64,000 nucleotides of DNA from Pedobacter cryoconitis (GCF_001590605.1 NZ_CP014504.1:1364001-1428000), one strand, 5' to 3'; shown: positions 45,101-54,516, numbered from the stretch's first letter. The notes: a model not told the origin generated them from the letters alone. Program-made: numbers and translations.

Positions 45101-47119
45101 ATTAGTACTCTCAGAATCTGACATTGGTTGTTGTAAATATCAGTAGTTCAAAGGATGAAAGCAAATCACAACAAACTTCTTCCTAAGAAAAATAATTCAA
45201 TAGTTGTTGTAAATATCAGTAGTTCAAAGGATGAAAGCAAATCACAACACGTGACATGAAGGCCATTCCGGATGAATAGTTGTTGTAAATATCAGTAGTT
45301 CAAAGGATGAAAGCAAATCACAACCCAAGAGCAGCAACAGCTAAAATAATCGCAGTTGTTGTAAATATCAGTAGTTCAAAGGATGAAAGCAAATCACAAC
45401 ATTGCGCCTGCAGTTCTCTTATACGTTTATGTTGTTGTAAATATCAGTAGTTCAAAGGATGAAAGCAAATCACAACCATGGTATTGAAAGAATGATCTCC
45501 TTTAACGTTGTTGTAAATATCAGTAGTTCAAAGGATGAAAGCAAATCACAACCTTTCAGCCCCCATTTGACACCTCCTTTACGTTGTTGTAAATATCAGT
45601 AGTTCAAAGGATGAAAGCAAATCACAACGTTTTTTATGGTACTATCAGGGAACTTAATGTTGTTGTAAATATCAGTAGTTCAAAGGATGAAAGCAAATCA
45701 CAACTTGTCAAGAAACCTCTGTTTTACTGCATTTGTTGTTGTAAATATCAGTAGTTCAAAGGATGAAAGCAAATCACAACAACGCCATCCACATACATTT
45801 TGAATCCTATGTTGTTGTAAATATCAGTAGTTCAAAGGATGAAAGCAAATCACAACCAAAGCGGTTACAGCCTCTCAATGGCTTTGTTGTTGTAAATATC
45901 AGTAGTTCAAAGGATGAAAGCAAATCACAACTGGTGGAATTGAAGGCTCTGCGCTTTCCCTGTTGTTGTAAATATCAGTAGTTCAAAGGATGAAAGCAAA
46001 TCACAACTTACAGTTAAAGACGGAGTTATCGCAAGCGGTTGTTGTAAATATCAGTAGTTCAAAGGATGAAAGCAAATCACAACTAGTGGGTTTAGTGGCA
46101 ATGTTTATTGCGGTTGTTGTAAATATCAGTAGTTCAAAGGATGAAAGCAAATCACAACGCATTAACAAATTATTTTAAATTATCCACAGTTGTTGTAAAT
46201 ATCAGTAGTTCAAAGGATGAAAGCAAATCACAACTAATGGGACCGCAACTATCAGAGCGTCACAGTTGTTGTAAATATCAGTAGTTCAAAGGATGAAAGC
46301 AAATCACAACCTCTTAATACTCGTTTACTTTATCTCTAATGTTGTTGTAAATATCAGTAGTTCAAAGGATGAAAGCAAATCACAACATTGCGCCTGCAGT
46401 TCTCTTATACGTTTATGTTGTTGTAAATATCAGTAGTTCAAAGGATGAAAGCAAATCACAACCGTTGAACCAGTTCATAAAATAATTATAAAGTTGTTGT
46501 AAATATCAGTAGTTCAAAGGATGAAAGCAAATCACAACCAACTGTCCCTTTTCTACCCATATTTGTTTGTTGTTGTAAATATCAGTAGTTCAAAGGATGA
46601 AAGCAAATCACAACAGCATATCCTTAATGAATTGCGAACAATATGTTGTTGTAAATATCAGTAGTTCAAAGGATGAAAGCAAATCACAACATGTAAACCG
46701 ATAAGGCCTGGAATTTTAAGGTTGTTGTAAATATCAGTAGTTCAAAGGATGAAAGCAAATCACAACGATAACGGGATAACACGGTATCTGCTTTTAGTTG
46801 TTGTAAATATCAGTAGTTTAAAGGATGAAAGCAAATCACAACTCGGTGGTGGCCATTGTTGAAAACTTGCAGGTTGTTGTAAATATCAGTAGTTCAAAGG
46901 ATGAAAGCAAATCACAACGGATCGAGTTGCAAGAAGGAAGATCAGCCGGTTGTTGTAAATATCAGTAGTTCAAAGGATGAAAGCAAATCACAACTCCTGC
47001 CGGAAAAGCCCAATTGCCCACTTGGTTGTTGCAAATATCAGTAGTTCGAAGAATGAAAGCAAATCACAACTTTCAGTGATCGTGGTGTCATCGCAAAAGT
47101 GTTGTTGTAAATATCAGTA
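42170..47119 (-). CRISPR. CRISPR array: 65 spacers, 46-bp repeats (type II-C)
   Basis: I counted 65 full repeats of 46 bp plus a terminal fragment of 19 bp (47101-47119), separated by 65 spacers: 56 of 30 bp and nine of 29 bp. On the plus strand the repeat starts GTTGTTGTAAATATCAGTAG and ends GAAAGCAAATCACAAC. Matching to the tracrRNA anti-repeat shows crRNAs are read from the minus strand, where the repeat starts GTTGTGATTTGCTTTCAT. Almost all repeats are identical. Exceptions are the repeat at 43913 (T to C at position 8), the one at 46797 (C to T at 46819) and the one at 47025 (three changes), then the truncated last copy. Decay at the right end marks it as the old, distal end. Spacers at 45401-45430 and 46387-46416 are identical. 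In the minus orientation each repeat holds a promoter-like TTTG-N20-GATATTTA. Confidence 0.98.
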
Positions 47120-47194
47120 AGAGTATTTACCGGATGGCTTATTGGGTGAGAAATGGTAGAAGGTTGTGGTGAAAGGTTTTTCATTTCTCTTATA

Positions 47195-47232
47195 GAAGTT
47201 AAATAATTTTTTACTATAGATTATTTAACTTC
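47195..47232. terminator. Strong hairpin after the array
   Basis: GAAGTTAAATAAT (47195-47207) pairs perfectly with ATTATTTAACTTC (47220-47232), followed by ATTTTT. It isolates the old end of the array from the next gene. The rest of 47120-47342 shows nothing else. Confidence 0.55.
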
Positions 47233-47342
47233 ATTTTTAAGTGGCAAAATTTTTGCTGATAAGTTTTATTTATAAACATGCTCATAATTTATATACATGA
47301 TTTTCAAGAGAAGTGATACTGTAGTCGTAAACATTTTCAATT

Positions 47343-48843
47343 ATGAGTAAAGGAAACATTATTAAAATATCCAATGGTGTTTTTAATGAGATGTCAAAGA
47401 ATGACTATACTATTTTTGCGGAGACAATACATAAAAATGCCGCAGGAAAAATTGTGGAGAACTCAAATGATGGTATTGTTTTTGGAGAGCCAATTATACC
47501 ATCAAAGCAAATAGATGCTAAAATAATTGTTCATTTTAGGCCTAAAGTTGGCTGGAAGGGCGATGGTTATGGTTTTGATTGGTTAAGGCTTGCAGATGTA
47601 AGCCCAACTATGGTTGGTGATGTAAAGTATGAAACTATTATAGGGAAATAATATAGCAGAACACCTCATACTCCGGCAAATATCTATAAGGATATCAATT
47701 CTGCCGGTCCGGATTTTAGTGTTAATAATGGTCAAAATGTATTGAATTCCGGTCCATTTTTGGCTTTAAAATCTGAGTATGATAAGCACACGGTTCCATG
47801 GCGAAATAAGAAAAATAGTTCTGGTGTGGAAATTAAAGATGCCAATAACAATCCTATTAAAGAAGAATACTTTGTTTCGTGGTTGAGTTTATTTCCTAAA
47901 ATGATTAGTACTCCTGAACGTCCAACTACTTATTCTAATACACAGGCAGTTTTAAGTCTGATTGTAGATATTGAAGAAGATGCAGATTCATTAGAATTTG
48001 ATGATAATCCAAATTTTGTAATTACACCAAAACAAGTGATTGCAAGAGGGAAAGGGGTTAAGAGATTAAATGATGCAGTAACTATTGAGTGCAAGAAAGA
48101 ATCGCAGTTGACCAGGTGATAACGATACGTAGTATTAAAACTATTGTTAATGGGACAAAAACGAGCGTTGTTGCCGGAAGATTAAAAGTTTGGGCTAATG
48201 TTCAGCGAAAAAAGAAAAAAATTGTACTTGTTGCTGTTAAAACAAGTATTTCTAATGCCTACATTGCAACTACAGGTCAGGAATATCTTTTTAGGAATTT
48301 TTGAATCAGGCATTAATTAATCCAGAAGTGGCAACTGATATGCTGGATGTGAGTTCGCTTCCTGATTTTGATAGTAAATATATCAATAGCGGACAAATTG
48401 CATCCTATTATGCAGATGATTATTCGACTACTCCGGTTACAGCAAATTCACATCGACCCAGTAATTTTCAGGCTATGGAAGTGTTTCTGAGCAGCCTTCT
48501 TCCTCCTAAATATAATGGGTATTTTAAAGCATTTTATCTCAATGATGGTGGTGGATATGTTGATACTTCTAATACTGTGCAGGGGTTGAATGGATATTCA
48601 TCAGGGGATAATGTTGTTCTTTTTCCAACGAAAAATGATGAGACGGCAGCGCATGAGTTTTTACATTCCCTGGATCTGCCTCATACGTTTGTCAATGAAG
48701 AGGCTGCACCAGAGGCAAAATTCACCTTCAAGATTCAGAAAACAGATAATGTAATGGATTATAGTCATCAGGTTAATATACAAAGAACTAACTTATGGCA
48801 TTGGCAATGGAAAATTGCACATGCTGCAGCAGAAAATGAATAA
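47343..48843 (+). pseudogene. Broken zinc metalloprotease gene (probable secreted toxin/effector)
   Basis: Four adjoining reading frames read as one protein of about 500 residues with three lesions. Frame A (MSKGNIIKISNGVFNEMSKN) runs to an in-frame TAA at 47649-47651 and continues in the same frame (YSRTPHTPANIYKDINSAG). A one-base loss near 48090-48110 moves it to the frame reading VDQVITIRSIKTIVNGTK. A missing T in the T-run at about 48296-48301 moves it again to the frame reading LNQALINPEVATDMLDV. The C-terminal part contains a complete HExxHxxxxxH zinc site (AAHEFLHSLDLPHTF) and a downstream NVMDYS Met-turn, as in metzincin-like proteases. There is no signal peptide. It lies directly before a lipoprotein gene that could be its immunity partner. 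Confidence 0.75.
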
Positions 48844-48868
48844 CAGGCGATTATTACAATTAACCGTC

Positions 48869-49606
48869 ATGAAGAAAATAAATAAGCAGTTCCGTATTAA
48901 AACTTTAGTTGTTGCTATTCTTTTAGCTGGAACGACATTATCTTGCAGTGGTCAAAAACATCAACCGAATACTACTACAAATTCTAAAAATATGCAACTA
49001 CCAAAGGTCTCAGGTGATTTTGAAAAACTTGATTTAAACGAGTTGAAGGCAAAAGCCAATAAAAGCCATGGGATTAAAGTACTGCCTGATCGGAAGACGA
49101 TTGAGATGGAAGTTTATGATTATCGATTTCAGGCAGAAAACGGTGACAATATCAGGTTCTCTGGTGATGATTATGGAGAGTACAGATTGGAGCAGCGAAT
49201 CAGCAATGCGTATTTTAATCTGATAAAGATTTATTATCAGAATGGGAATGTAAAAAGTAAAGGTCTGGAGTTTAATGTATTTTATGGAACCTTTAAAAAG
49301 GGCACCTGGTACAGTTTTAATCCAGAAGGGAAGTTAACTTCAACCATTAATTATGATACACCTTTCAAATTTACCTTTGAACAACTTGTTCAATATTTAG
49401 AACAAGAAAATATTCCATTAAAAAAAGGACCTATAGCACAGAACCCCGGATATTTGACTTCAATTAAGAGGGCTGTTCCTGATAATCAATCTCCAGTTTG
49501 GCAAGTTAGCTGGTTAAAGGCTCCGGACAAAATTGAAGATATAGTAATTAGTGGTATAACTGGAAAAGTGATATCAAAAAGGATTCGGAATTATATCAAT
49601 AATTAG
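48869..49606 (+). CDS. Lipoprotein of unknown function, possible immunity protein
   Basis: From the ATG at 48869 the protein is 245 residues with a lipoprotein signal (KTLVVAILLAGTTLSC-like, lipobox TTLSC, Cys about residue 28). The frame from 48815 would add 18 residues before the signal and overlap the metalloprotease; I regard it as not used. The mature protein has no catalytic motif. Segments such as GNVKSKGLEFNVFYGTFKKG recall MORN-like or immunity-type beta repeats. Its position directly after a metalloprotease toxin-like gene suggests a periplasm-facing immunity lipoprotein. It is intact, while the upstream gene is destroyed. Confidence 0.7.
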   Translation: MKKINKQFRIKTLVVAILLAGTTLSCSGQKHQPNTTTNSKNMQLPKVSGDFEKLDLNELKAKANKSHGIKVLPDRKTIEMEVYDYRFQAENGDNIRFSGDDYGEYRLEQRISNAYFNLIKIYYQNGNVKSKGLEFNVFYGTFKKGTWYSFNPEGKLTSTINYDTPFKFTFEQLVQYLEQENIPLKKGPIAQNPGYLTSIKRAVPDNQSPVWQVSWLKAPDKIEDIVISGITGKVISKRIRNYINN

Positions 49607-49744
49607 AGATTATTAGTACAGGATCAATTCAAATTAGAGATATATTGTTAACTATTGATTGTATTTACTTGCAATTATATTTATGATTTCTTTTCTAAAA
49701 ACTAAAATATGTAAGATTATTTCTAAATTTTTCCTGTTGTCTGG

Positions 49745-49776
49745 TTTGAGCGGTTAATTAAATTTACTTATATTTA
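49745..49776 (+). promoter_or_regulatory. Promoter of the P450-methyltransferase operon
   Basis: TTTG (49745-49748), a 20-bp spacer and TATATTTA (49769-49776) match the Bacteroidetes consensus with one mismatch. The start would be near 49783, 90 bp before the P450 ATG. Nothing else is seen in 49607-49872. Confidence 0.55.
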
Positions 49777-49872
49777 CGAAGAGAACGGATGGTGTCTCCT
49801 TATTTTTCTGCCATTCTTCATTATATCTGATTTTCTAAATTCAAGCCCTCCGGTTATTCCATTACCGATAAC

Positions 49873-51063
49873 ATGACAACAAACGCAGACGAACCCCGAT
49901 ATTCAGTTGCTGATCCTTACCCATGGTATAAATGGGTTCAGCAGAAAAAACCCATTTACAGAACGCCCGAAGGTATGTGGATGATCACAGGCTATGAGGA
50001 TGCAATGATGTTATTAAGCGATCCACGTTGTTCGCATTGGGGGCAGGACAGCAAAACTTTTCAGTATTTGAGTCCGGTTGAAAAAGCCATTGCGCAAACA
50101 TTACATGCGCTGGCACCTGGTAATACACCCGCATTTCGTAAGCAGATCATGCATCAGCTTGCTGCCAGAACGCTCCAGATCGATGAAGATGACATGAAGC
50201 GGCAAGCAGATGAAATTCTTGATGGGCTGCGTTCTTCCTCTGGTATGGAATTCATGAATGATTATGCCCATCCATTTACATTCGGAACGATTTGCAGTGT
50301 GATGGGAGTGCCGCAAGAAGAGGTGGGTGCGTTCTCCAAAATAGTGGGTCGCTTGCAAGGGGGGTACCTCAGTTTTATTGATGAAAAATCATGGTCAAAT
50401 GGTGAGGACGAACAAAAAAAAATATTCATCGATACACTGCGAAGGCTGATCGGATTGAAACGGCAAACACCTGGTAAGGATTTATGCAGTGCTATCCTGG
50501 CAGTTGTGCCAGCTGATGAACAGGATGATTCTTATCTGATTTCACTCATGGTGCTGCTTTTTTATGCCGGCCATCAGAATATGATGAATTTTATGGGAAA
50601 TGCTTTGGTGGCACTACAAGACAGAGTCGAAGACCAGTCAATGCTTCGCGAAAGCCTGCCATTTGCAATAACAAGTGTAGATGAACTGATCCGTTATGAT
50701 TCTCCGCTGCAATCCGTTTTGCTAATTACTCAGGAATCGATCAATCTTCACGGCACTATTATTCCTGCCGGTAGCCAATTGCTCGTTAGTATAGGTGCAG
50801 CAAACAGGGACGCTGCAAAATTTGACGACCCTGACCAATTAATATTAGCGAGAAGACCAAACCATCTTGGTTTTGGCGCGGGTGCTTTCAGGTGTATAGG
50901 CGCGAGACTTGCGCAAATTCAGGGCGGTATTGGCCTGCACCGTTTTTTTGCGCATGTGAACTCTTACGCTCCTGTTGCTGATCCTATAAGCTGGAGTCAT
51001 TTCAGCGTTCAACGAGGACCTTCTTCTATTTTATTGGATATAAACTGGAATCATGAAAGATGA
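49873..51063 (+). CDS. Cytochrome P450
   Basis: A 396-residue soluble bacterial P450. The haem loop is FGAGAFRCIGARLA with thiolate Cys C341; the K-helix ExxR is in VDELIRYDSP. The I-helix reads AGHQN (A232 to N236) where the family usually has AGxxT, so the proton-relay Thr and its acidic neighbour are replaced. It needs ferredoxin and reductase partners, which are not in the window. The start of the methyltransferase gene overlaps its end by 11 bases, so the pair is coupled and probably modifies one small molecule together. GC content from here to the window end is clearly higher than before 49.6 kb. Confidence 0.93.
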   Translation: MTTNADEPRYSVADPYPWYKWVQQKKPIYRTPEGMWMITGYEDAMMLLSDPRCSHWGQDSKTFQYLSPVEKAIAQTLHALAPGNTPAFRKQIMHQLAARTLQIDEDDMKRQADEILDGLRSSSGMEFMNDYAHPFTFGTICSVMGVPQEEVGAFSKIVGRLQGGYLSFIDEKSWSNGEDEQKKIFIDTLRRLIGLKRQTPGKDLCSAILAVVPADEQDDSYLISLMVLLFYAGHQNMMNFMGNALVALQDRVEDQSMLRESLPFAITSVDELIRYDSPLQSVLLITQESINLHGTIIPAGSQLLVSIGAANRDAAKFDDPDQLILARRPNHLGFGAGAFRCIGARLAQIQGGIGLHRFFAHVNSYAPVADPISWSHFSVQRGPSSILLDINWNHER

Positions 51064-51799
51064 ATTGGCCACTGAGGGTGGTTTTATTGAGCGGTACGAT
51101 CACATGATCCTGTCTGATGCCATGAAAGCCATGTATGGCAATTCAGGTTTTTATAATGTAGGCGATTGGACCAACAATCCTTCGACCCTGGAAGCTGCAT
51201 GCGAGGCACTTGTAAACAAACATCTTGATCAGGTAGCAATGCAAGATCCCATCAGCATATTGGATGCGGGATGCGGACTGGGAACAGGTTCTGACGTCAT
51301 TGCCCGACGGTTCGGCAACGCCCACGTTGTTGGTATCAATATTTCTGAAAAACAGATTTCTTTTGCACAGGAAGTCCATGCTGGTATTGATTTCAGGGTG
51401 ATGGATGCTACACGAATGGAATTCCCGGACGAACATTTTGATTTAATCATCAGTGTTGAAGCTGCATTTCATTTTGATACCCGAAAAGATTTTCTTGATT
51501 GCGCCTACCGAAAACTTCGTCCAGGCGGTCAGCTTATTTTTTCGGACATGTTATTGAACAATACCGATTGGGTTGGAAACTGGTCTGTGCCGGATGCAAA
51601 CCTGATTACTGACCTAAATGATTATACTGAACTATGCACCGGAGCCGGCTTTCAGTTACTCCAATGCACGGATATCAAGCATTTTTCCATACAGGGATTT
51701 TGTAATTATCTCCGTACTTCAATGCAACTGACAACTCTCGCCGATGGGCTTGAAAACTCGGTTATTGCCTACCTGCTAACAAGTTTGAAGAAACAATAA
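51053..51799 (+). CDS. SAM-dependent methyltransferase (class I)
   Basis: A 248-residue Rossmann-fold methyltransferase. Motif I is SILDAGCGLGTGSDVIA (about residues 64-80), followed by HVVGINISEKQISFAQ (motif II), FRVMDATRMEFPDEHFD and LIISVEAAFHFD (motif IV region) and YRKLRPGGQLIFSDML. The pattern is that of small-molecule C-, O- or N-methyltransferases of the UbiE/sterol methyltransferase type. It overlaps the P450 gene by 11 bases. No transmembrane or lipid anchor is seen. The substrate is unknown, but a product of the neighbouring cluster is the natural candidate. Confidence 0.9.
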   Translation: MKDELATEGGFIERYDHMILSDAMKAMYGNSGFYNVGDWTNNPSTLEAACEALVNKHLDQVAMQDPISILDAGCGLGTGSDVIARRFGNAHVVGINISEKQISFAQEVHAGIDFRVMDATRMEFPDEHFDLIISVEAAFHFDTRKDFLDCAYRKLRPGGQLIFSDMLLNNTDWVGNWSVPDANLITDLNDYTELCTGAGFQLLQCTDIKHFSIQGFCNYLRTSMQLTTLADGLENSVIAYLLTSLKKQ

Positions 51800-51839
51800 G
51801 TATAAAAAATAATGGTCGTTATAGGCACAATTAAACGAT

Positions 51840-51892
51840 AAATAGTTTGATATTCCGGCGATGCACTCATCAGCCAGGATGCCAAACTATTT
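51840..51892. terminator. Possible terminator between convergent operons
   Basis: AAATAGTTTG (51840-51849) pairs with CAAACTATTT (51883-51892), but the loop is 33 bases and there is no long T-run. It lies between the ends of the two operons. Confidence 0.35.
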
Positions 51893-51913
51893 AAGAATGC
51901 CTGATTGCCAGGG

Positions 51914-53788
51914 TTATCCAATTACAGCCCGTACATAGTCGTTCAGGAAGAGGTTGCCGGGATCCTGTTTGGCCCTAAAGCTTTCGAATGCGTTTACCCG
52001 GCCATTTTGTTGATTTCTACGCTTCGTCAGCTCCTTCAGAAAGCCAGCATTGAATGGGGCAGAATAAGATCCCGCAGGCGCAGCCGGATCATAAAATCCA
52101 AACATCTTTCCATTATGTGTGATACCGCCCATCGCTACCCATTCACGTTCAATATCGGCAAAAAACTGTAACATCGCAGTGGGGTAAGCAGACGCTACTG
52201 TAGGCTCAATAAAGGCTATAAGATCAAGGTTCACAAACGTTGAATTTGGATTGTCGGTATAAGTTCCTGCCAATGCCGCGTTCCCTCCTTTTATAAAACG
52301 GAACTCCATAGGTGCAACGATCAGGAAATCCTTTGATTTTTTCAAATGGTCCGTCACTACATTCAGCCCTTTCCATACCAATTGCATGCCTGCATCACTC
52401 AGATCCGGTAATTCCACAAAATAAGACATGAACATCACCCTTGCTGCTTTACTGAGCCACAGGTCGGAGTATTTTGCCGCCGCAGTGTCAAAGAGGTTTT
52501 CTATTTCACCGTAGGCAAGATCCATCACTATTGATGCCGCAAATGTACTTCCGGAAGCCTGAGCTATTAACCCCGCAGCCTGTCCAAAAGGTTCGGCTAT
52601 GCCTTCAAGTGGTGCACCATATTCATCACTTTTGGCCATTTCACAAGCATTAAGAACTGTGGATAAAATGTTCGGCGTTTTTGTAACAGGATTTGAATCT
52701 ACATCCCACCTTAAAGACAGAAACTTGCTGGAGTAGGGGTTGTAAAAAGTCTCCATGCGTGTATGCTGCGCTACCAGTGCTTTGAATTTTGTAACAAACG
52801 AATTTTGATCGCTGACTACGAACGTTTCCCTTTCGGGTTTTAGGGTGGTGGCCCATGGGCGATCCATTACATCTACCGTAACTGAGGTAACAATACCCAA
52901 TGCACCCAAAGAAACCCTGGCGAATTGTATGGGCTGCCAGCCGTTAACTGCCGGGGTATTTGAATCAATAGTGCTCACACTACCATCCGCGGCCATAATG
53001 GTAAAAGCTGAAGTTGTTTCCGAAAAGATGGGGGCGGCCGTAGTCGCACCATGCACATCCACAGCTGTCATCCCTCCCAGACTGAAAAACCCTCCTGCGG
53101 TAGCAGTGATCAGCATTTTATTATTCGATGTAAGAAATGCATCAAGTTCATCTTCGCGGACACCAGTGTTTAGCGTCACCTGCTGGCCAGATGGGTCCAT
53201 CATGATATGCTGACTGCCTGCAGGACCAAGATCGGCATAGCAGGACATATCGATCAGCCAGCTTACTTTTTTGGGAGTATCACCGTTTCGGTTGTCGTCT
53301 GTAACAAGCGGTGGCTGCGAATGCCGCTGGCCGGAAACGCGTACCTGGACGCCTGCAGTAGCAGCACTCTGCAGAATGGCCTGCAGATCCGTACGGTTTT
53401 TTGGGTAATAATAAGTCTCCGTATTTGCAGGGGCATTGTAAATAATATTCCTGCTCCAGTTATGCCACGGTAGCAATACAAGTACCGGGGCCCAGGCGTA
53501 TTTACTTACATTGTACTTTACATTCAGGCCATTGCCCTTCTGGTACTGGAATACTTGCGGCGCCTCGATATCCGTGCCCCACAATACATATACATACAGC
53601 TGTACTGTGGCACCATCCGGTACCCCTAACTGCGCAGGATCTACCGTTTTAGAAGTAAGCCCATTGATATCGCCCGTTTGGATGGACAATTTTTTGGGGT
53701 CGCTACCTACCTGGTACCTTACCTGGATTCTTGCAACGAATGCCCCCGAGTTTTCCAGGGTGATCATTCCGATTTTTTGTAGTGACAT
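51914..53788 (-). CDS. FAD-linked oxidase with N-terminal beta domain
   Basis: A 624-residue protein. Residues about 1-105 form a beta-rich domain of its own (KIGMITLENSGAFVARIQVR, VQLYVYVLWGTDIE). This is followed by the FAD-binding PCMH-type domain: YYPKNRTDLQAILQSAATAG, VRVSGQRHSQPP, LITATAGGFFSLGGMTAVDV and VDVHGATTAAPIF. The C-terminal half is a substrate-binding domain ending AKQDPGNLFLNDYVRAV, similar to sugar-lactone and alcohol oxidases of the VAO family. No typical His-Cys bicovalent pair was identified. It is the last gene of the minus-strand cluster, 69 bp after the oxygenase gene. Confidence 0.82.
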   Translation of the reverse strand: MSLQKIGMITLENSGAFVARIQVRYQVGSDPKKLSIQTGDINGLTSKTVDPAQLGVPDGATVQLYVYVLWGTDIEAPQVFQYQKGNGLNVKYNVSKYAWAPVLVLLPWHNWSRNIIYNAPANTETYYYPKNRTDLQAILQSAATAGVQVRVSGQRHSQPPLVTDDNRNGDTPKKVSWLIDMSCYADLGPAGSQHIMMDPSGQQVTLNTGVREDELDAFLTSNNKMLITATAGGFFSLGGMTAVDVHGATTAAPIFSETTSAFTIMAADGSVSTIDSNTPAVNGWQPIQFARVSLGALGIVTSVTVDVMDRPWATTLKPERETFVVSDQNSFVTKFKALVAQHTRMETFYNPYSSKFLSLRWDVDSNPVTKTPNILSTVLNACEMAKSDEYGAPLEGIAEPFGQAAGLIAQASGSTFAASIVMDLAYGEIENLFDTAAAKYSDLWLSKAARVMFMSYFVELPDLSDAGMQLVWKGLNVVTDHLKKSKDFLIVAPMEFRFIKGGNAALAGTYTDNPNSTFVNLDLIAFIEPTVASAYPTAMLQFFADIEREWVAMGGITHNGKMFGFYDPAAPAGSYSAPFNAGFLKELTKRRNQQNGRVNAFESFRAKQDPGNLFLNDYVRAVIG

Positions 53789-53857
53789 AGAAGTTGTTTT
53801 GCGTGTTTTTAATGTTTACAAATACGCTTTGCTTACGAAGACATTTTTCTGAAATGG

Positions 53858-54430
53858 CTATACGATGATCATGTTGAAACTTAAAGCAATGCGCTCACTG
53901 GATGAAAGGTTCTGGCCTACTGAATGCGGGACTTTGCTGTTAAACAAAATGAGACGCCGATCTTCCGGTGTATACCTTATCGTATTGAAGTTTTCGGATT
54001 TTGTACGGGCTGATGCCCATAAATTGTCCGATAGCTCTTCAAACGAAAGATCACCACAACCCGGGGCCGTACTGATGTAATAAACACCACTGATGTAAGA
54101 TCCGTCATGCGTATGCATACGTTCATAATTTCCAGAGGAGGAAATACTGATCCATGAATCAGAGATGGCAAACTTGTTTCCAGGCCGGGTTTCCAGGATA
54201 TCAAGATATTGGCTGATCTCCTGCACCAGTGCATTGTGCAAAATGCCAAATTCGCTGCGTGCAAAAATGTCTGGAACAGATCCGTACGTAGTGTACAAAT
54301 TGGCTCTGGTAGAAATAGGGAACTCCTGCCGCAGCGAATGAGCGGCTTCAACCAACCGCTCGTTCGCTTCTTTACTGATGAGGTCGTCCTTATAATAAAA
54401 TGCTTTTGGAAAGAAATATTCTACAGGCAT
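53858..54430 (-). CDS. Putative 2-oxoglutarate/Fe(II) oxygenase
   Basis: A 190-residue protein of the TIGR02466/PF13759-type oxygenases. The iron ligands are in MHTHDGSYISGVYYIS (His-x-Asp) and KVPHSVGQNLSSSERIALSF (distal His and the Arg that binds 2-oxoglutarate). The N-terminus EYFFPKAFYYKDDLI is typical of the family. Such enzymes hydroxylate peptides or small molecules. It lies 86 bp downstream of the giant RHS gene on the same strand and 69 bp upstream of the FAD oxidase gene. Confidence 0.82.
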   Translation of the reverse strand: MPVEYFFPKAFYYKDDLISKEANERLVEAAHSLRQEFPISTRANLYTTYGSVPDIFARSEFGILHNALVQEISQYLDILETRPGNKFAISDSWISISSSGNYERMHTHDGSYISGVYYISTAPGCGDLSFEELSDNLWASARTKSENFNTIRYTPEDRRLILFNSKVPHSVGQNLSSSERIALSFNMIIV

Positions 54431-54516
54431 ATACTGATTAAATCAATGGTTCAAAGATGAAAAATAGTGTCACGCCCCATGTTGCATTTTCACAAGGCAG
54501 CTTTTAAATAAGGTTG

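Noticed and set aside
44789..45430. Spacers at about 44793 and 45401 look similar over some 20 bases (about 15 matches).
   Set aside because: The differences fall at all codon positions and do not favour one frame, so common origin is not supported as it is for the 42520/46539 pair.
42654..46178. Five reading frames of 62-72 codons inside the CRISPR array with repeated ISSSKDESKSQ peptides.
   Set aside because: They are translations of the repeats and spacers; period and content follow the array exactly.
47343..48304. Treating the pieces at 47343, 47742 and 48089 as separate small genes (for example anti-CRISPRs next to the array).
   Set aside because: They join into one protein with the metalloprotease domain after repairing one stop and two single-base losses.
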